Shown in pieces: positions 42,648 through 50,663 of a DNA stretch of 64,000 bases. The notes below the pieces were generated by a model. That model saw only the letters and a program-made list of their open reading frames with translations, did not search any database and was not told where the DNA came from. The number at the start of each line of letters is the position of its first letter. Positions within the stretch are counted from its first letter, which is position 1. The stretch spans positions 1 to 64,000 of the forward strand of contig QALR01000001.1 of the NCBI GenBank assembly GCA_003150035.1, given 5' to 3'. Made by a program: the position numbers and the translations under genes. This stretch comes from Clostridiales bacterium (lineage in GTDB: Bacteria; Bacillota; Clostridia; Oscillospirales; CAG-272).

Positions 42648-44056
42648 GCGGTCCCTCCTTCGTTATTCGAAAGTTCATTTCCGGAAAACTGACCCTCTGC
42701 GCGATAGGCTCCGGATTCTACATCATGAAAGATGTCGGCGAGCACGTCCCAGGTAAGCGGACCTACAATGCCGTTGATAGGCAGTCCAAACAATGCCTGG
42801 GTTGCGTAAATGGCGTTCCTGGTATTTTCATCATATACGCCGGTTTGTGGAATTTCCGGGATTTCGGCATAGAGGACCGATGCGACATTGATGAACTCTT
42901 GGAGCTGTTCCACATCGGGACCTTCCGAGCCGAGCTTCAGGAATGTCCCGGGAAAGGGAAGGACCGCAGTTCCGATTTGTTCCGGCGACAGACTTTGGAT
43001 AGCGCCGTAATAGGCGTCAAAAAGCAAGTTCCATGTCGCGTTGTCTACAGCGCCTGTTACGGGAAGACCATATGCAGTCTGAAAGGCGATAACGGCGTTT
43101 TGTGTTTGCTCGTCAAAGGTGCCGTTGACAGGAATCGTGGGGATTTCCGCATTGAAATAAGAGAGGGCGGCGAGATAGTATTGGATGATGCTCACACTGC
43201 TGCCTGTATCACCGAGTGTGAGCTCCCCTGGAAACTGCTGATTAAAATCCTCTATGGTAAGTCCCTCACTGTTCAGTTCGTTCAGCTGTTTGACAGCATT
43301 GAATATGAACTGTATTTTATACCAAGTTGCCTTGCCGACAATCCCGTCGACCTCAAGGTCGAAAATCCTTTGAAACTGACGGACGGCGTTTTCGGTTTCA
43401 ACGCCAAAGATTCCGTCTGCGGGATCGATTTTCGGAATGGAAGGATAGTTGACAGAGATTCGGTTCAGTTTTGTTTGCATGGAAGCAACGTCATTTCCGG
43501 CGGAGCCGAGCCGCAGCAGGATTTCCGGCTCGGACGGCTCGATGTTCTGAACCGGAGCATCATAGATAATTTGTATGTCGTCTCCGTAGTAATTTCGCAA
43601 AATGTCGTACGGGATATAGCCTTGATTTGCGAGTTCAACCGATCCCCATTGTGAGAGCCCTTCGCAGGTTACGGTAGTTCCGTTACAGTACATGGCGAAA
43701 AGAGGCTCGATATTGCCCTCACGAACGAGGTAGTTGTTGAAAATCTCATCGACGATGCGGCTGATATTTTTGAAAATATCTCTGCCGTATACGAAAGATT
43801 GGTCGTAAGCGGTGGAATTGGTAATATCAAAATCGTATCCGCGCGACGGATAGTATTCGGTGTAGATTCGGTTGAGCGCAAAGGATATTTGTGCCAAGAT
43901 GTTGGCGCGCAGAGCGCTTTCCGGCCATGTCGGATAGATTTCGCTGGAGGCGACATTTTTTATGTAGTCCGGAAACGATACCGTGACGTTCTGTGCGGGC
44001 TCATCCGGCGCACCGAGGTGGACGGTGATATATTCCGGTATAACCGGGTATGGCAT
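42644..44056 (-). CDS. SpoIID-like domain fused to three peptidoglycan-binding domains
   Basis: 470 residues. The N-terminal 175 match the SpoIID/LytB amidase-stimulating domain: FPDYIKNVASSEIYPTWPES, ALRANILAQISFALNRIYTEY, then TVTCEGLSQWGSVELANQGY. Three PG_binding_1 repeats follow (near 185-255, 280-350, 365-440; each with GxFxxxTxxAVxxFQ and GLPxxGxVxxxTW). SpoIID itself is a membrane-anchored lytic transglycosylase; this protein has no signal peptide or anchor, so if it reaches peptidoglycan it must do so from the mother cell or after lysis. Start ATG 44056 with AAAGGAG. Acts on spore cortex is inference. Confidence 0.82.
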   Translation of the reverse strand: MPYPVIPEYITVHLGAPDEPAQNVTVSFPDYIKNVASSEIYPTWPESALRANILAQISFALNRIYTEYYPSRGYDFDITNSTAYDQSFVYGRDIFKNISRIVDEIFNNYLVREGNIEPLFAMYCNGTTVTCEGLSQWGSVELANQGYIPYDILRNYYGDDIQIIYDAPVQNIEPSEPEILLRLGSAGNDVASMQTKLNRISVNYPSIPKIDPADGIFGVETENAVRQFQRIFDLEVDGIVGKATWYKIQFIFNAVKQLNELNSEGLTIEDFNQQFPGELTLGDTGSSVSIIQYYLAALSYFNAEIPTIPVNGTFDEQTQNAVIAFQTAYGLPVTGAVDNATWNLLFDAYYGAIQSLSPEQIGTAVLPFPGTFLKLGSEGPDVEQLQEFINVASVLYAEIPEIPQTGVYDENTRNAIYATQALFGLPINGIVGPLTWDVLADIFHDVESGAYRAEGQFSGNELSNNEGGTA

Positions 44057-44071
44057 GATTTACACTCCTTT

Positions 44072-44488
44072 TTAAAGACTGGGATTCTTGGTTTGCTCGT
44101 TGATGATGATGCTGCCGGAGGGATATCGTGTTTCCGATTCGCTGACGGGAATCAGCCATGCCGGCTGCAAGGAGGTGATACCCGGATAAATAGGGACATG
44201 TGTGTTGACAATGCCATAATAGCCGTCTGCGGAGATTTCAATCGTGATGTCCGTATAGGGCATAGCGCCGCCCGGCGAAAGAGACTGCTCTGGAGAGGGC
44301 GTTTCAATTTCGTACGGCTCGGTCAGTCCGTCGGCGTCGGTATTCATCACGGTGAGGAGCTGGCTTGTTCCATCCTCGTTCAATTTTCTGACGACAACCG
44401 TCGCGTCCGAGACGGGAACGGCGTTTCTTGCGGATGTCGTTTGAACAATTAGCTTTCCATAGTATTTTTCGCCTGTTGTGTTATCCAT
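44072..44488 (-). CDS. Carboxypeptidase-regulatory-like beta domain protein
   Basis: 138 residues with no signal peptide. The sequence VPVSDATVVVRKLNEDG, ITIEISADGYYGIVNTHVPIYPGI resembles carboxypeptidase-regulatory-like (CarboxypepD_reg) or prealbumin-like beta-sandwich modules that bear surface loads. First gene of the operon, 15 bases ahead of the SpoIID-like gene. Start ATG 44488 with GGAG 7 bases upstream. Possibly a structural or coat partner of its two neighbours; no enzymatic residue is seen. Confidence 0.7.
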   Translation of the reverse strand: MDNTTGEKYYGKLIVQTTSARNAVPVSDATVVVRKLNEDGTSQLLTVMNTDADGLTEPYEIETPSPEQSLSPGGAMPYTDITIEISADGYYGIVNTHVPIYPGITSLQPAWLIPVSESETRYPSGSIIINEQTKNPSL

Positions 44489-44563
44489 ATGATGGCTCCA
44501 TTCTGCCTAGTTTTGCAGCGCTTCCGGAAGGTTTATGCTTTCGCTGCGATAGCGGATACAGTA

Positions 44564-44590
44564 TAGTATATGAGAAAAAATTTTTGCCGT
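44564..44590 (-). promoter_or_regulatory. Possible SigK-type sporulation promoter
   Basis: On the minus strand AC (44589-44590), a 16-base spacer, and CATATACTA (44564-44572) match the SigK pattern AC-N16/17-CATANNNTA from Bacillus. The gene order downstream (SpoIID/PG-binding proteins) fits late mother-cell expression. A short match of this kind can arise by chance. Confidence 0.4.
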
Positions 44591-44602
44591 TCCATTCTTC
44601 TC

Positions 44603-44631
44603 TTTACAAATGGGAAAAGTTGTGATAGAAT
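44603..44631 (+). promoter_or_regulatory. Promoter of the PHP gene
   Basis: TTTACA (44603-44608), 17-base spacer, TAGAAT (44626-44631), 55 bases before the start codon. Confidence 0.72.
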
Positions 44632-44685
44632 CCAGATATCTGCTTTCCCGATCACGGGAAATCTAGCAAGAAAGGAAACTGTTCT

Positions 44686-46047
44686 ATGAAACGAGAACTG
44701 CTGAATTATGACGTGTATCCCAAAGTTTTTCCTGTCGGAAAAGCCGTGTGCTTTACTGTTAAACCGCTCGGCGGCCATGCCGCGTTTGAGGCGGGAAAAG
44801 CGTACACCGCTTTGATTCTCACGATGAACGAGGGAAGTCATTCGACGTATCCTTGCCGTGGCAATATGGCGCGCTATGAGCTTGTCCCTGCGGACGACGG
44901 ATGCTTTCATCTCATCCATACCTTTGAGACAGAAGGAGAATATTATATCCGGATTTTGAAGGATGATGCCAGAGTTGTCCAGCTTTCCGTTTACGCCATT
45001 GAAAAGGATCTTGTCGGCCGCTATCCGTACATGGGGGATCTGCACATGCATTCTACGATGTCAGACGGCAAAGAGCATCCGTATATCGTGGCGGCGAATT
45101 ATCGGAAATTCGGCTATGACTTCATGGCGCTGACCGACCACCGCAAGTTTTATCCTTCTCTGGAGCTGATGAAATTTTATGAAAAACTGAACCTTGACAT
45201 TCATTTTTATACCGGTGAGGAAATTCACCTGCCGGGCAACGATATCCATATCGTGAACTTCGGCGGGGATTACAGCGTAAACGGACTTTTGGAATCCTCT
45301 GACCAGTTCCGATGCCGGGGCGCTGACCCTGCATGGCGTTCGGTAAACGGCGTTTGCCCGCCGGTTCTGACCGTTCCCGAATATGAGTCGCAGGTGAGGG
45401 CGCTTGCGGATACGCTGAACATTCCGGCCGGAATCGAGGCTTTCCCGTATGCTTCCTGCGTATGGATCCTGAACCATATCAAAAAGGCGAATGGGCTTGG
45501 CATTTTTGCCCATCCCTATTGGATTTCCAATGTGTTTCAGGTTCCGGAGAGCTTTACGGACTATTTGTTTGAGACACATCCCTTTGACGCCTTTGAGGTT
45601 TTCGGCGGAGAGTCCTATTTTGAACAGAATGGCTTTCAGGCCGCTAAGTACTACGAATTCCGTGAGAGGGGCATCAAGGTTCCGATTGTGGGGAATACGG
45701 ATTCCCACGGCTCGACGGCGTACAATCCCATTATGAAGACAGCCCGAACAATGGTGCTTGCCCGCGAGAATACGAGGGATTCGCTAGTGGACGCCATCAA
45801 AACCTTCTATAATGTGGCGATTCAGGACATCGGAGAGCATTTGGAAGTGCTGGGGGATTTGCGTATGATGAAATATGGATGGTTCCTTTTGACAAACTAT
45901 TTTCCGCTGCATGACGAGCTTTGCTTTGAAGAAGGCCGGTTGATGAAGGCGTATGCCTGCGGCGATGAGGAGGCCGGGGCGGAGCTTACCCGAATTTCCG
46001 GCAGGGTGCAGCGGCTGCGGGAAAAGTATTTTCTGTTTTCAGTATGA
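44686..46047 (+). CDS. PHP-domain phosphoesterase with N-terminal beta domain
   Basis: 453 residues. Residues 1-110 look like a beta-rich domain (KVFPVGKAVCFTVKPLGGH, YYIRILKDDARVVQLSVYA). From about 120 the PHP metal-dependent phosphoesterase fold follows, with metal ligands GDLHMHSTMSDG (H, H, D), ALTDHRKF, TGEEIHLPG, FAHPYWI and NTDSHGS. This is neither a DNA polymerase III PHP nor histidinol phosphatase, so the substrate is unknown. Start ATG 44686 with AAGGAAA. It stands alone and ends at a 24-pair terminator shared with coaD. Confidence 0.85.
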   Translation: MKRELLNYDVYPKVFPVGKAVCFTVKPLGGHAAFEAGKAYTALILTMNEGSHSTYPCRGNMARYELVPADDGCFHLIHTFETEGEYYIRILKDDARVVQLSVYAIEKDLVGRYPYMGDLHMHSTMSDGKEHPYIVAANYRKFGYDFMALTDHRKFYPSLELMKFYEKLNLDIHFYTGEEIHLPGNDIHIVNFGGDYSVNGLLESSDQFRCRGADPAWRSVNGVCPPVLTVPEYESQVRALADTLNIPAGIEAFPYASCVWILNHIKKANGLGIFAHPYWISNVFQVPESFTDYLFETHPFDAFEVFGGESYFEQNGFQAAKYYEFRERGIKVPIVGNTDSHGSTAYNPIMKTARTMVLARENTRDSLVDAIKTFYNVAIQDIGEHLEVLGDLRMMKYGWFLLTNYFPLHDELCFEEGRLMKAYACGDEEAGAELTRISGRVQRLREKYFLFSV

Positions 46048-46060
46048 GAAAGGATTCGCT

Positions 46061-46109
46061 AGAAAAGAAAGAGACGCCGGCGTGACACGCCGGCGTCTCT
46101 TTCTTTTCT
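46061..46109. terminator. Very strong bidirectional terminator
   Basis: A near-perfect palindrome: 24 bases (46061-46084) and their complement (46086-46109) around one central base, with A-rich and T-rich outer arms. It serves both the PHP gene (plus) and coaD (minus, whose stop codon is at 46108). Confidence 0.93.
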
Positions 46110-46599
46110 AAGGAAATGATTTTTTCATTTGCGTCACGAGCAGCTCCCATACACCGTCGGGGAGCATCCCGGATGGCTCCTCTCCCGCCGAAAGCGCCGC
46201 GCGGGCGGCGGTTGAGGAAAGATGGTGCAGCTCCTGAGGGGAAGTCAGCAAGCAGGTTTCCACGCCGCTTCGAGCATAGTTGAAGTCTGCCATTTTTAGC
46301 TCATATGCCATGTCTTCCGTGTTCCGCACGCCTCGAACGATGATGCCGGCGCCAATCTCTTTTGCAAAATCTGCCGTCATTCCGTGAGAAACGGCAACGC
46401 CGACGTTTGAGAGCTCGGCGACAGCGATTTTCAGCGCACGGGCGCGCGTTTCCTCGTCAAACATACATTGCTTGTCCGGATTGACAAGGATACAGACGGT
46501 TATCTTCTCGAAGATGTCCGCCGCCGTCCGAATGACGGCAAGATGTCCCAGCGTGACGGGATCGAAGGTCCCGGGAATCAAAGCGTGTTTGCGGTTCAT
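46108..46599 (-). CDS. coaD: Phosphopantetheine adenylyltransferase
   Basis: Fourth step of coenzyme A synthesis, adding AMP to 4'-phosphopantetheine. The 163-residue length is normal; the nucleotide-binding GTFDPVTLGHLAVI (TxGH) is at 8-21, and the C-terminal MLTSPQELHHLSSTAAR region is close to the family's TSxxxxxISSSxxR. Start ATG 46599. It is the last gene in a uvrC-rsmD-coaD run; rsmD-coaD is a common pairing. Confidence 0.96.
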   Translation of the reverse strand: MNRKHALIPGTFDPVTLGHLAVIRTAADIFEKITVCILVNPDKQCMFDEETRARALKIAVAELSNVGVAVSHGMTADFAKEIGAGIIVRGVRNTEDMAYELKMADFNYARSGVETCLLTSPQELHHLSSTAARAALSAGEEPSGMLPDGVWELLVTQMKKSFP

Positions 46600-46626
46600 C
46601 CTGTCCTCCTTTACATTCGCGTGGTT

Positions 46627-47199
46627 TTACTCGTCCGTCCCGCCCGTCTTCGGGGTAAGATAGGTGACGAAAATCCGACCGTAGCGCACTTCTTTGAGCT
46701 TCCGGAAGCGTGCTGAAAGCGCTGTGTTTTCGGCAAGGCCGCTTTGATTGTCCTCGCAAATGAGGATGGCGCCTTCCGCAAGCAGCCCCGCGTCATACAG
46801 GGCGCACGCGGCCTCGGGAATCAGCCGCAGCGCGTACGGCGGGTCGAGAAATACGATGTCAAACTGTATTTTTCCCCGCGCGCTGCGAATATACTGCTGA
46901 AAGTCCATGCAGAGAATGCTGGTTTTCTGATAAAGATGTGTTTTTTGTGCGTTTGCTTTCATGATTTCTATCGCTTCTCTGGAATTATCCACCATCACCG
47001 CTTTTTCTGCGCCGCGGCTGAGCGCTTCCAGTCCCATTTGTCCGGAGCCAGCGAATAAATCGAGGAAACGCCGTCCCTCGATGTCGAACTGGATGGAGCT
47101 GAAGATGGCTTCTTTGACTTTGGAGGGCGTGGGACGTGTCGCCTCTCCTTCGAGCGTGGTAAGCACGGCGCCTCTGGCACTTCCTGTGATGATTCTCAT
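46627..47199 (-). CDS. rsmD: 16S rRNA (guanine-966-N2)-methyltransferase
   Basis: Methylates guanine 966 of 16S rRNA with S-adenosylmethionine. 190 residues; SAM-binding FLDLFAGSGQMGLEALSRGA near 45-64 and the catalytic FLDPPYAL near 123 are both visible. Its start codon overlaps the uvrC stop by 4 bases (ATGA at 47196-47199), so translation is coupled. coaD follows after 27 bases. Confidence 0.96.
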   Translation of the reverse strand: MRIITGSARGAVLTTLEGEATRPTPSKVKEAIFSSIQFDIEGRRFLDLFAGSGQMGLEALSRGAEKAVMVDNSREAIEIMKANAQKTHLYQKTSILCMDFQQYIRSARGKIQFDIVFLDPPYALRLIPEAACALYDAGLLAEGAILICEDNQSGLAENTALSARFRKLKEVRYGRIFVTYLTPKTGGTDE

Positions 47200-49040
47200 T
47201 TTTGTTTTCCATCCTTTTTTGAATTAAAAAATTGCAGAATGCGCTCTGCAAGCGCCGGCGTAACACCGGGAACCGTGCAAAGCGTTTCCTTATCCGCAGC
47301 CCGAACGCCGGCAAGCCCGCCGAACCTTGAGAGAAGTGCTCTTGCGCGCGCTTTCCCTATGCCGTCAATGCTCTCAAGCACGGAGGTTTTTTCCGTTTTC
47401 CTTTTCGCTGCACTCATTTTGGAGACGGTAAAACGGTGTACCTCCTCCTGTATTTTATAAATCAGCGTATAAACCGACCGCTCTGCCGCAATCGAGATTT
47501 CGCCGCCTTCTCCGATCAGTGCGCGCGTTTTGTGATAGTCGTCCTTGACCATGCCGAAAACCGGAATGCAAAGCCCCGCGTCGGCAAGCACCTGCGCTGC
47601 GACGCTGCGATGCGTTTCCCCTCCGTCGACGAGGATAAGATCGGGTGGAACAGCATCCTTGTCGGCAAGATGGGCGATTCTGCGGGATACGGCTTCCCTC
47701 ATGGAAGCGTAGTCGTCGCGTCCCGGGACGGACTTGATATGAAACAGCCGGTAATCGCTCTTTTTCGGCTTTCCGTTTTCATAAACGACCATGCCGGCGG
47801 TGATATTTTCATCCCCGAAGTTGGAGATATCAAACGCCTCAATCCGTTCTGGTACGGTTTCCAGACCGCAAAGCACGGCAAGCCTTACGAGTGCCTTTTC
47901 GTCCTTTGCCGCCGCACGGGCGTATTCTGTTGCTTTTTGCGCCGCGTTTTCTTTTGCCATGTCGCAAAGACGGCGTGTTTCTCCCCGCATCGGCGTGCGC
48001 AGGCAGACGCGGCTTCCTGCCTTCTGTGAAAGTCCTTCGCCAAGCGCCTCGATATCTTCATCGGCAAGCACGTCGGAAAGATCGATTTCTTTCGGAATGT
48101 ATTCGCGTCTTGTATAAAGCTCGAAGAGAAAGGAGGTCAGCGCGGCGCTGTCGAGAATTTCTCCGCCTGAAAAATAGAAGAGCTCGGAATCGATGAGCTT
48201 TCCTCCGCGGATATAGAACACACATATAGCGGATACCGGTTCGTCGACGTGCCATGCGACAATATCGCGTTCCGTGTCCGGATTTGCGACTACTTTTTGT
48301 TTTTCTTCTAGCTTTTTTACAGCATGGATTCGATCTCGGTAAGCGGCGGCCGCCTCAAAGGCGAGATTTTCTGCGGCGAAGTTCATTTTTTCGGTGAGGG
48401 AGGCGATAACCTCCTTGTCATTGCCGGAGAGGAATGCGACTGCCTCGGAAAAGGCTTCGCGATAAGTTTCCGGCGGCACCTCGGGATCGCATGGCGCCAC
48501 ACAGCCGAGCTGTCTGTAAACGCAGTTTGCAACCCGTCCGCGATCGCGCGGAAACACACGACGGCAAGAGGGCAGGCCGAATGCCTTCTGCATGGCGGAG
48601 ATAATGCCGAACGCTGTTGACGTACCGGTATAGGGACCGAAATATTTTGCTTTGTCAGCATCCCGGCGCCTTGTTACGACAAAGCGAGGATATTCTTCTC
48701 CGACAGTCGCCTTGAGATACGGGTAGGATTTGTCATCTTTGAGTTTGATGTTATAGCGGGGATGATAAAGCTTGATGAGACTGTTTTCCAGAGTGAGCGC
48801 TTCCATTTCCGTATCGCAGAGAATATAGTCAAAGTCAAAAATATGAGAGGTCATGACGTCGGTCTTAGGACTGCTCCCTCCGTTTTCATGAAAATATTGG
48901 GACACTCGGTTTTTGATGGCACGTGATTTCCCGACATAGATGACCTTGCCCCCGGCATCTCGCATGATATAGACGCCGGGCGAGAGCGGCAGCGCCGCCG
49001 CCTTTTCCCGCAGCCTTGCGGCATATTCGGCTTTTACCAT
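47196..49040 (-). CDS. uvrC: Excinuclease ABC subunit C
   Basis: Makes the two incisions in nucleotide excision repair. 614 residues: GIY-YIG nuclease (LPLSPGVYIMRDAGGKVIYVGK, near 17-39), a central UVR motif with YRDRIHAVKKLEEKQKVV, the RNase H-like C-terminal nuclease with DGGETHRSVAAQVL, and two helix-hairpin-helix units (LESIDGIGKARARALLSRFG). The ATG at 49040 has GGAGG 4 bases upstream; the longer frame begins without a ribosome site. Preceded by an HPr-like gene 91 bases upstream. Confidence 0.97.
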   Translation of the reverse strand: MVKAEYAARLREKAAALPLSPGVYIMRDAGGKVIYVGKSRAIKNRVSQYFHENGGSSPKTDVMTSHIFDFDYILCDTEMEALTLENSLIKLYHPRYNIKLKDDKSYPYLKATVGEEYPRFVVTRRRDADKAKYFGPYTGTSTAFGIISAMQKAFGLPSCRRVFPRDRGRVANCVYRQLGCVAPCDPEVPPETYREAFSEAVAFLSGNDKEVIASLTEKMNFAAENLAFEAAAAYRDRIHAVKKLEEKQKVVANPDTERDIVAWHVDEPVSAICVFYIRGGKLIDSELFYFSGGEILDSAALTSFLFELYTRREYIPKEIDLSDVLADEDIEALGEGLSQKAGSRVCLRTPMRGETRRLCDMAKENAAQKATEYARAAAKDEKALVRLAVLCGLETVPERIEAFDISNFGDENITAGMVVYENGKPKKSDYRLFHIKSVPGRDDYASMREAVSRRIAHLADKDAVPPDLILVDGGETHRSVAAQVLADAGLCIPVFGMVKDDYHKTRALIGEGGEISIAAERSVYTLIYKIQEEVHRFTVSKMSAAKRKTEKTSVLESIDGIGKARARALLSRFGGLAGVRAADKETLCTVPGVTPALAERILQFFNSKKDGKQK

Positions 49041-49131
49041 AAAACCTCCGATACGAAAAAACGGCAGAAAACGCGTCCGCATCGTTCGCGTGCCGCTGTC
49101 TGCCGTTGATTATTCTGCGAGTAACTGATGA

Positions 49132-49389
49132 TCAAAGCTCTGTGCTGACAAGCAGCTCCAAGCCGTTGAGCGCTTCCGTTTCATCAGGACCGTCTGCAAT
49201 GAGTGTTACGGTGGAGCCTCCCGTAATTGCCATGGAAAGCACACCGAGAAGGCTTTTTGCATTGACACGGCGATCATCCTTTTGGATCCATATAGAGCTT
49301 TTGTAAGTATTTGCTTTTTGTATGAAGAAAGTCGCAGGCCTTGCATAAAGGCCAACGCTGTTTTTAATTGTAATATTTCTGGAAACCAT
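49132..49389 (-). CDS. HPr-family protein lacking the active-site histidine (Crh-like)
   Basis: 85 residues with the HPr fold and the serine region KSLLGVLSMAI (Ser near 46) intact. The phosphohistidine motif GLHARPA reads GLYARPATFF, so the residue that takes phosphate from enzyme I is tyrosine (codon TAT, one base from CAT). In Bacillus, Crh has the same kind of loss (Gln) and acts only as a regulator via Ser46 phosphorylation. A similar regulatory role is inferred here. Start ATG 49389 with AGGAG, consensus-like promoter 49468-49496. uvrC follows, and no PTS genes are nearby. Confidence 0.88.
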   Translation of the reverse strand: MVSRNITIKNSVGLYARPATFFIQKANTYKSSIWIQKDDRRVNAKSLLGVLSMAITGGSTVTLIADGPDETEALNGLELLVSTEL

Positions 49390-49467
49390 TTTGCATCGCT
49401 CCTGTTTGAATGATTCAAGCTATCCCTTTCGGGAAATGAACGGCAAGCCACACATTCATTACAAATT

Positions 49468-49496
49468 ATTATATCAACAATGCTCTATAAAATCAA
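49468..49496 (-). promoter_or_regulatory. Promoter of the HPr-like gene
   Basis: On the minus strand TTGATT (49491-49496), 17-base spacer, TATAAT (49468-49473). Confidence 0.82.
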
Positions 49497-49543
49497 TAGG
49501 TTTTTTCAAAAAAGTTATGATATCCAGCCATATTTTCGAAAAA

Positions 49544-50038
49544 TCACGATTCCGGTCGGACAGCGGCGGTAATGGTAAGCGTACAGGCCACATCCTGTGT
49601 ATAGACATTGACCGTTTTTCCAACGGAAGCAGAAACGGTTCCGTTAATCATAAAACCGTCGTCTGTCCATATGCCGTAAAGCGTTGCGGTGCCCCGGACG
49701 TCCTTTTTATCTGGATGGGAAACCGGGACGAGCACGCCCGAAGCATCTTCCGCGTATAGCTCGGCGGGGCTGTATGTCACCGTATCGACCGTCCCGATTT
49801 CATCGTCGCCGGCGGCAAGGTAAAGCGTCGTGTTTTCCTTAAGAGCTTCCGCCGTATAGTCCGATACTTCCTTCACGGTAAATTCGATTTTGGCTGTTGT
49901 AAAGTCATTTTCGATATTGGCGGTAAAATAAGCACGAATAACAATAGCGGCAATACACGCGAGCAGAGCAAGGATAATAATAACATCAAAGACGTTAAAG
50001 CGGGCACCAGACTTCTTGGTTTCAGTTGGGTTTGCCAT
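49544..50038 (-). CDS. DUF4330 protein, copy 2
   Basis: 164 residues: a short charged N-terminus (MANPTETKKSGARFNVFD), one membrane helix (about 19-38, VIIILALLACIAAIVIRAYF) and an extracytoplasmic beta-rich domain. This layout and the sequence around the helix match the DUF4330 family, of unknown function. It is a diverged tandem copy of the gene just upstream (50073-50579), 34 bases away. Start ATG 50038 with AAAGGAG; the longer frame to 50155 overlaps its neighbour. Confidence 0.78.
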   Translation of the reverse strand: MANPTETKKSGARFNVFDVIIILALLACIAAIVIRAYFTANIENDFTTAKIEFTVKEVSDYTAEALKENTTLYLAAGDDEIGTVDTVTYSPAELYAEDASGVLVPVSHPDKKDVRGTATLYGIWTDDGFMINGTVSASVGKTVNVYTQDVACTLTITAAVRPES

Positions 50039-50072
50039 AAAGACACTCCTTTCATGCAAGCATCCAGTCGCG

Positions 50073-50579
50073 TCAGGTGTTGGCCTGAGGCGTAAATTCA
50101 ACGATATAGGAAACGGAAGAGTAAGAAGGCACCTGGAAATAAACGGGTGAACCAACTAGAATGCGCGTATCCCCAACATAATAAATGCCGCGTTCATCCT
50201 CTTTCGCATAGGCGGATATAGTGACATAGACGTCATATTTATCCTCATATTCCGAGGTAGTAACCGTATAGCCGCTTTCTGTGGGTATGGCGGTCTTTCC
50301 GTAGTATCTTGCGTTTTCCGTCCGGACGAACCGGATGGTTCCGATGACCGCGTTGGTTTCGGAATCCTTTACGGTTTGCTCCTCTGCAATCAGAGAAAGA
50401 TATTCAGCATCCGCTGATGAAATTCTGACGGTGAACTCGATGTTGGCGTTTTCCGCCAGGCGATCCTGCGCCGTTTCGGTTGCGATAAGATAGATGGCCG
50501 CACCGACAACGCCTAAAATAATCAGGATAATCAGAATATCGATAAAATTAAAGCGAGACCTTTGTTTGTCGTTATTCAT
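50073..50579 (-). CDS. DUF4330 protein, copy 1
   Basis: 168 residues with the same plan: MNNDKQRSRFNFIDILIIL leads into a membrane helix (about 13-32), then an outer domain with IEFTVRISSADAEYLSLI and GTIRFVRTENARYYGK. The N-terminal RFNxxDxxIIL pattern is shared with copy 2. It follows the O-antigen-ligase-like gene by 84 bases on the same strand, suggesting an envelope-polysaccharide function for both copies; nothing more specific is visible. Start ATG 50579, ribosome site weak. Confidence 0.78.
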   Translation of the reverse strand: MNNDKQRSRFNFIDILIILIILGVVGAAIYLIATETAQDRLAENANIEFTVRISSADAEYLSLIAEEQTVKDSETNAVIGTIRFVRTENARYYGKTAIPTESGYTVTTSEYEDKYDVYVTISAYAKEDERGIYYVGDTRILVGSPVYFQVPSYSSVSYIVEFTPQANT

Positions 50580-50663
50580 GGTACAAGCTCTTTTCCCGGC
50601 GGAGATTTGAATTTGCTCTGAGAAACCTGCCGTGCCGCCGCCGACGGATAGGCAGAATAGGAC

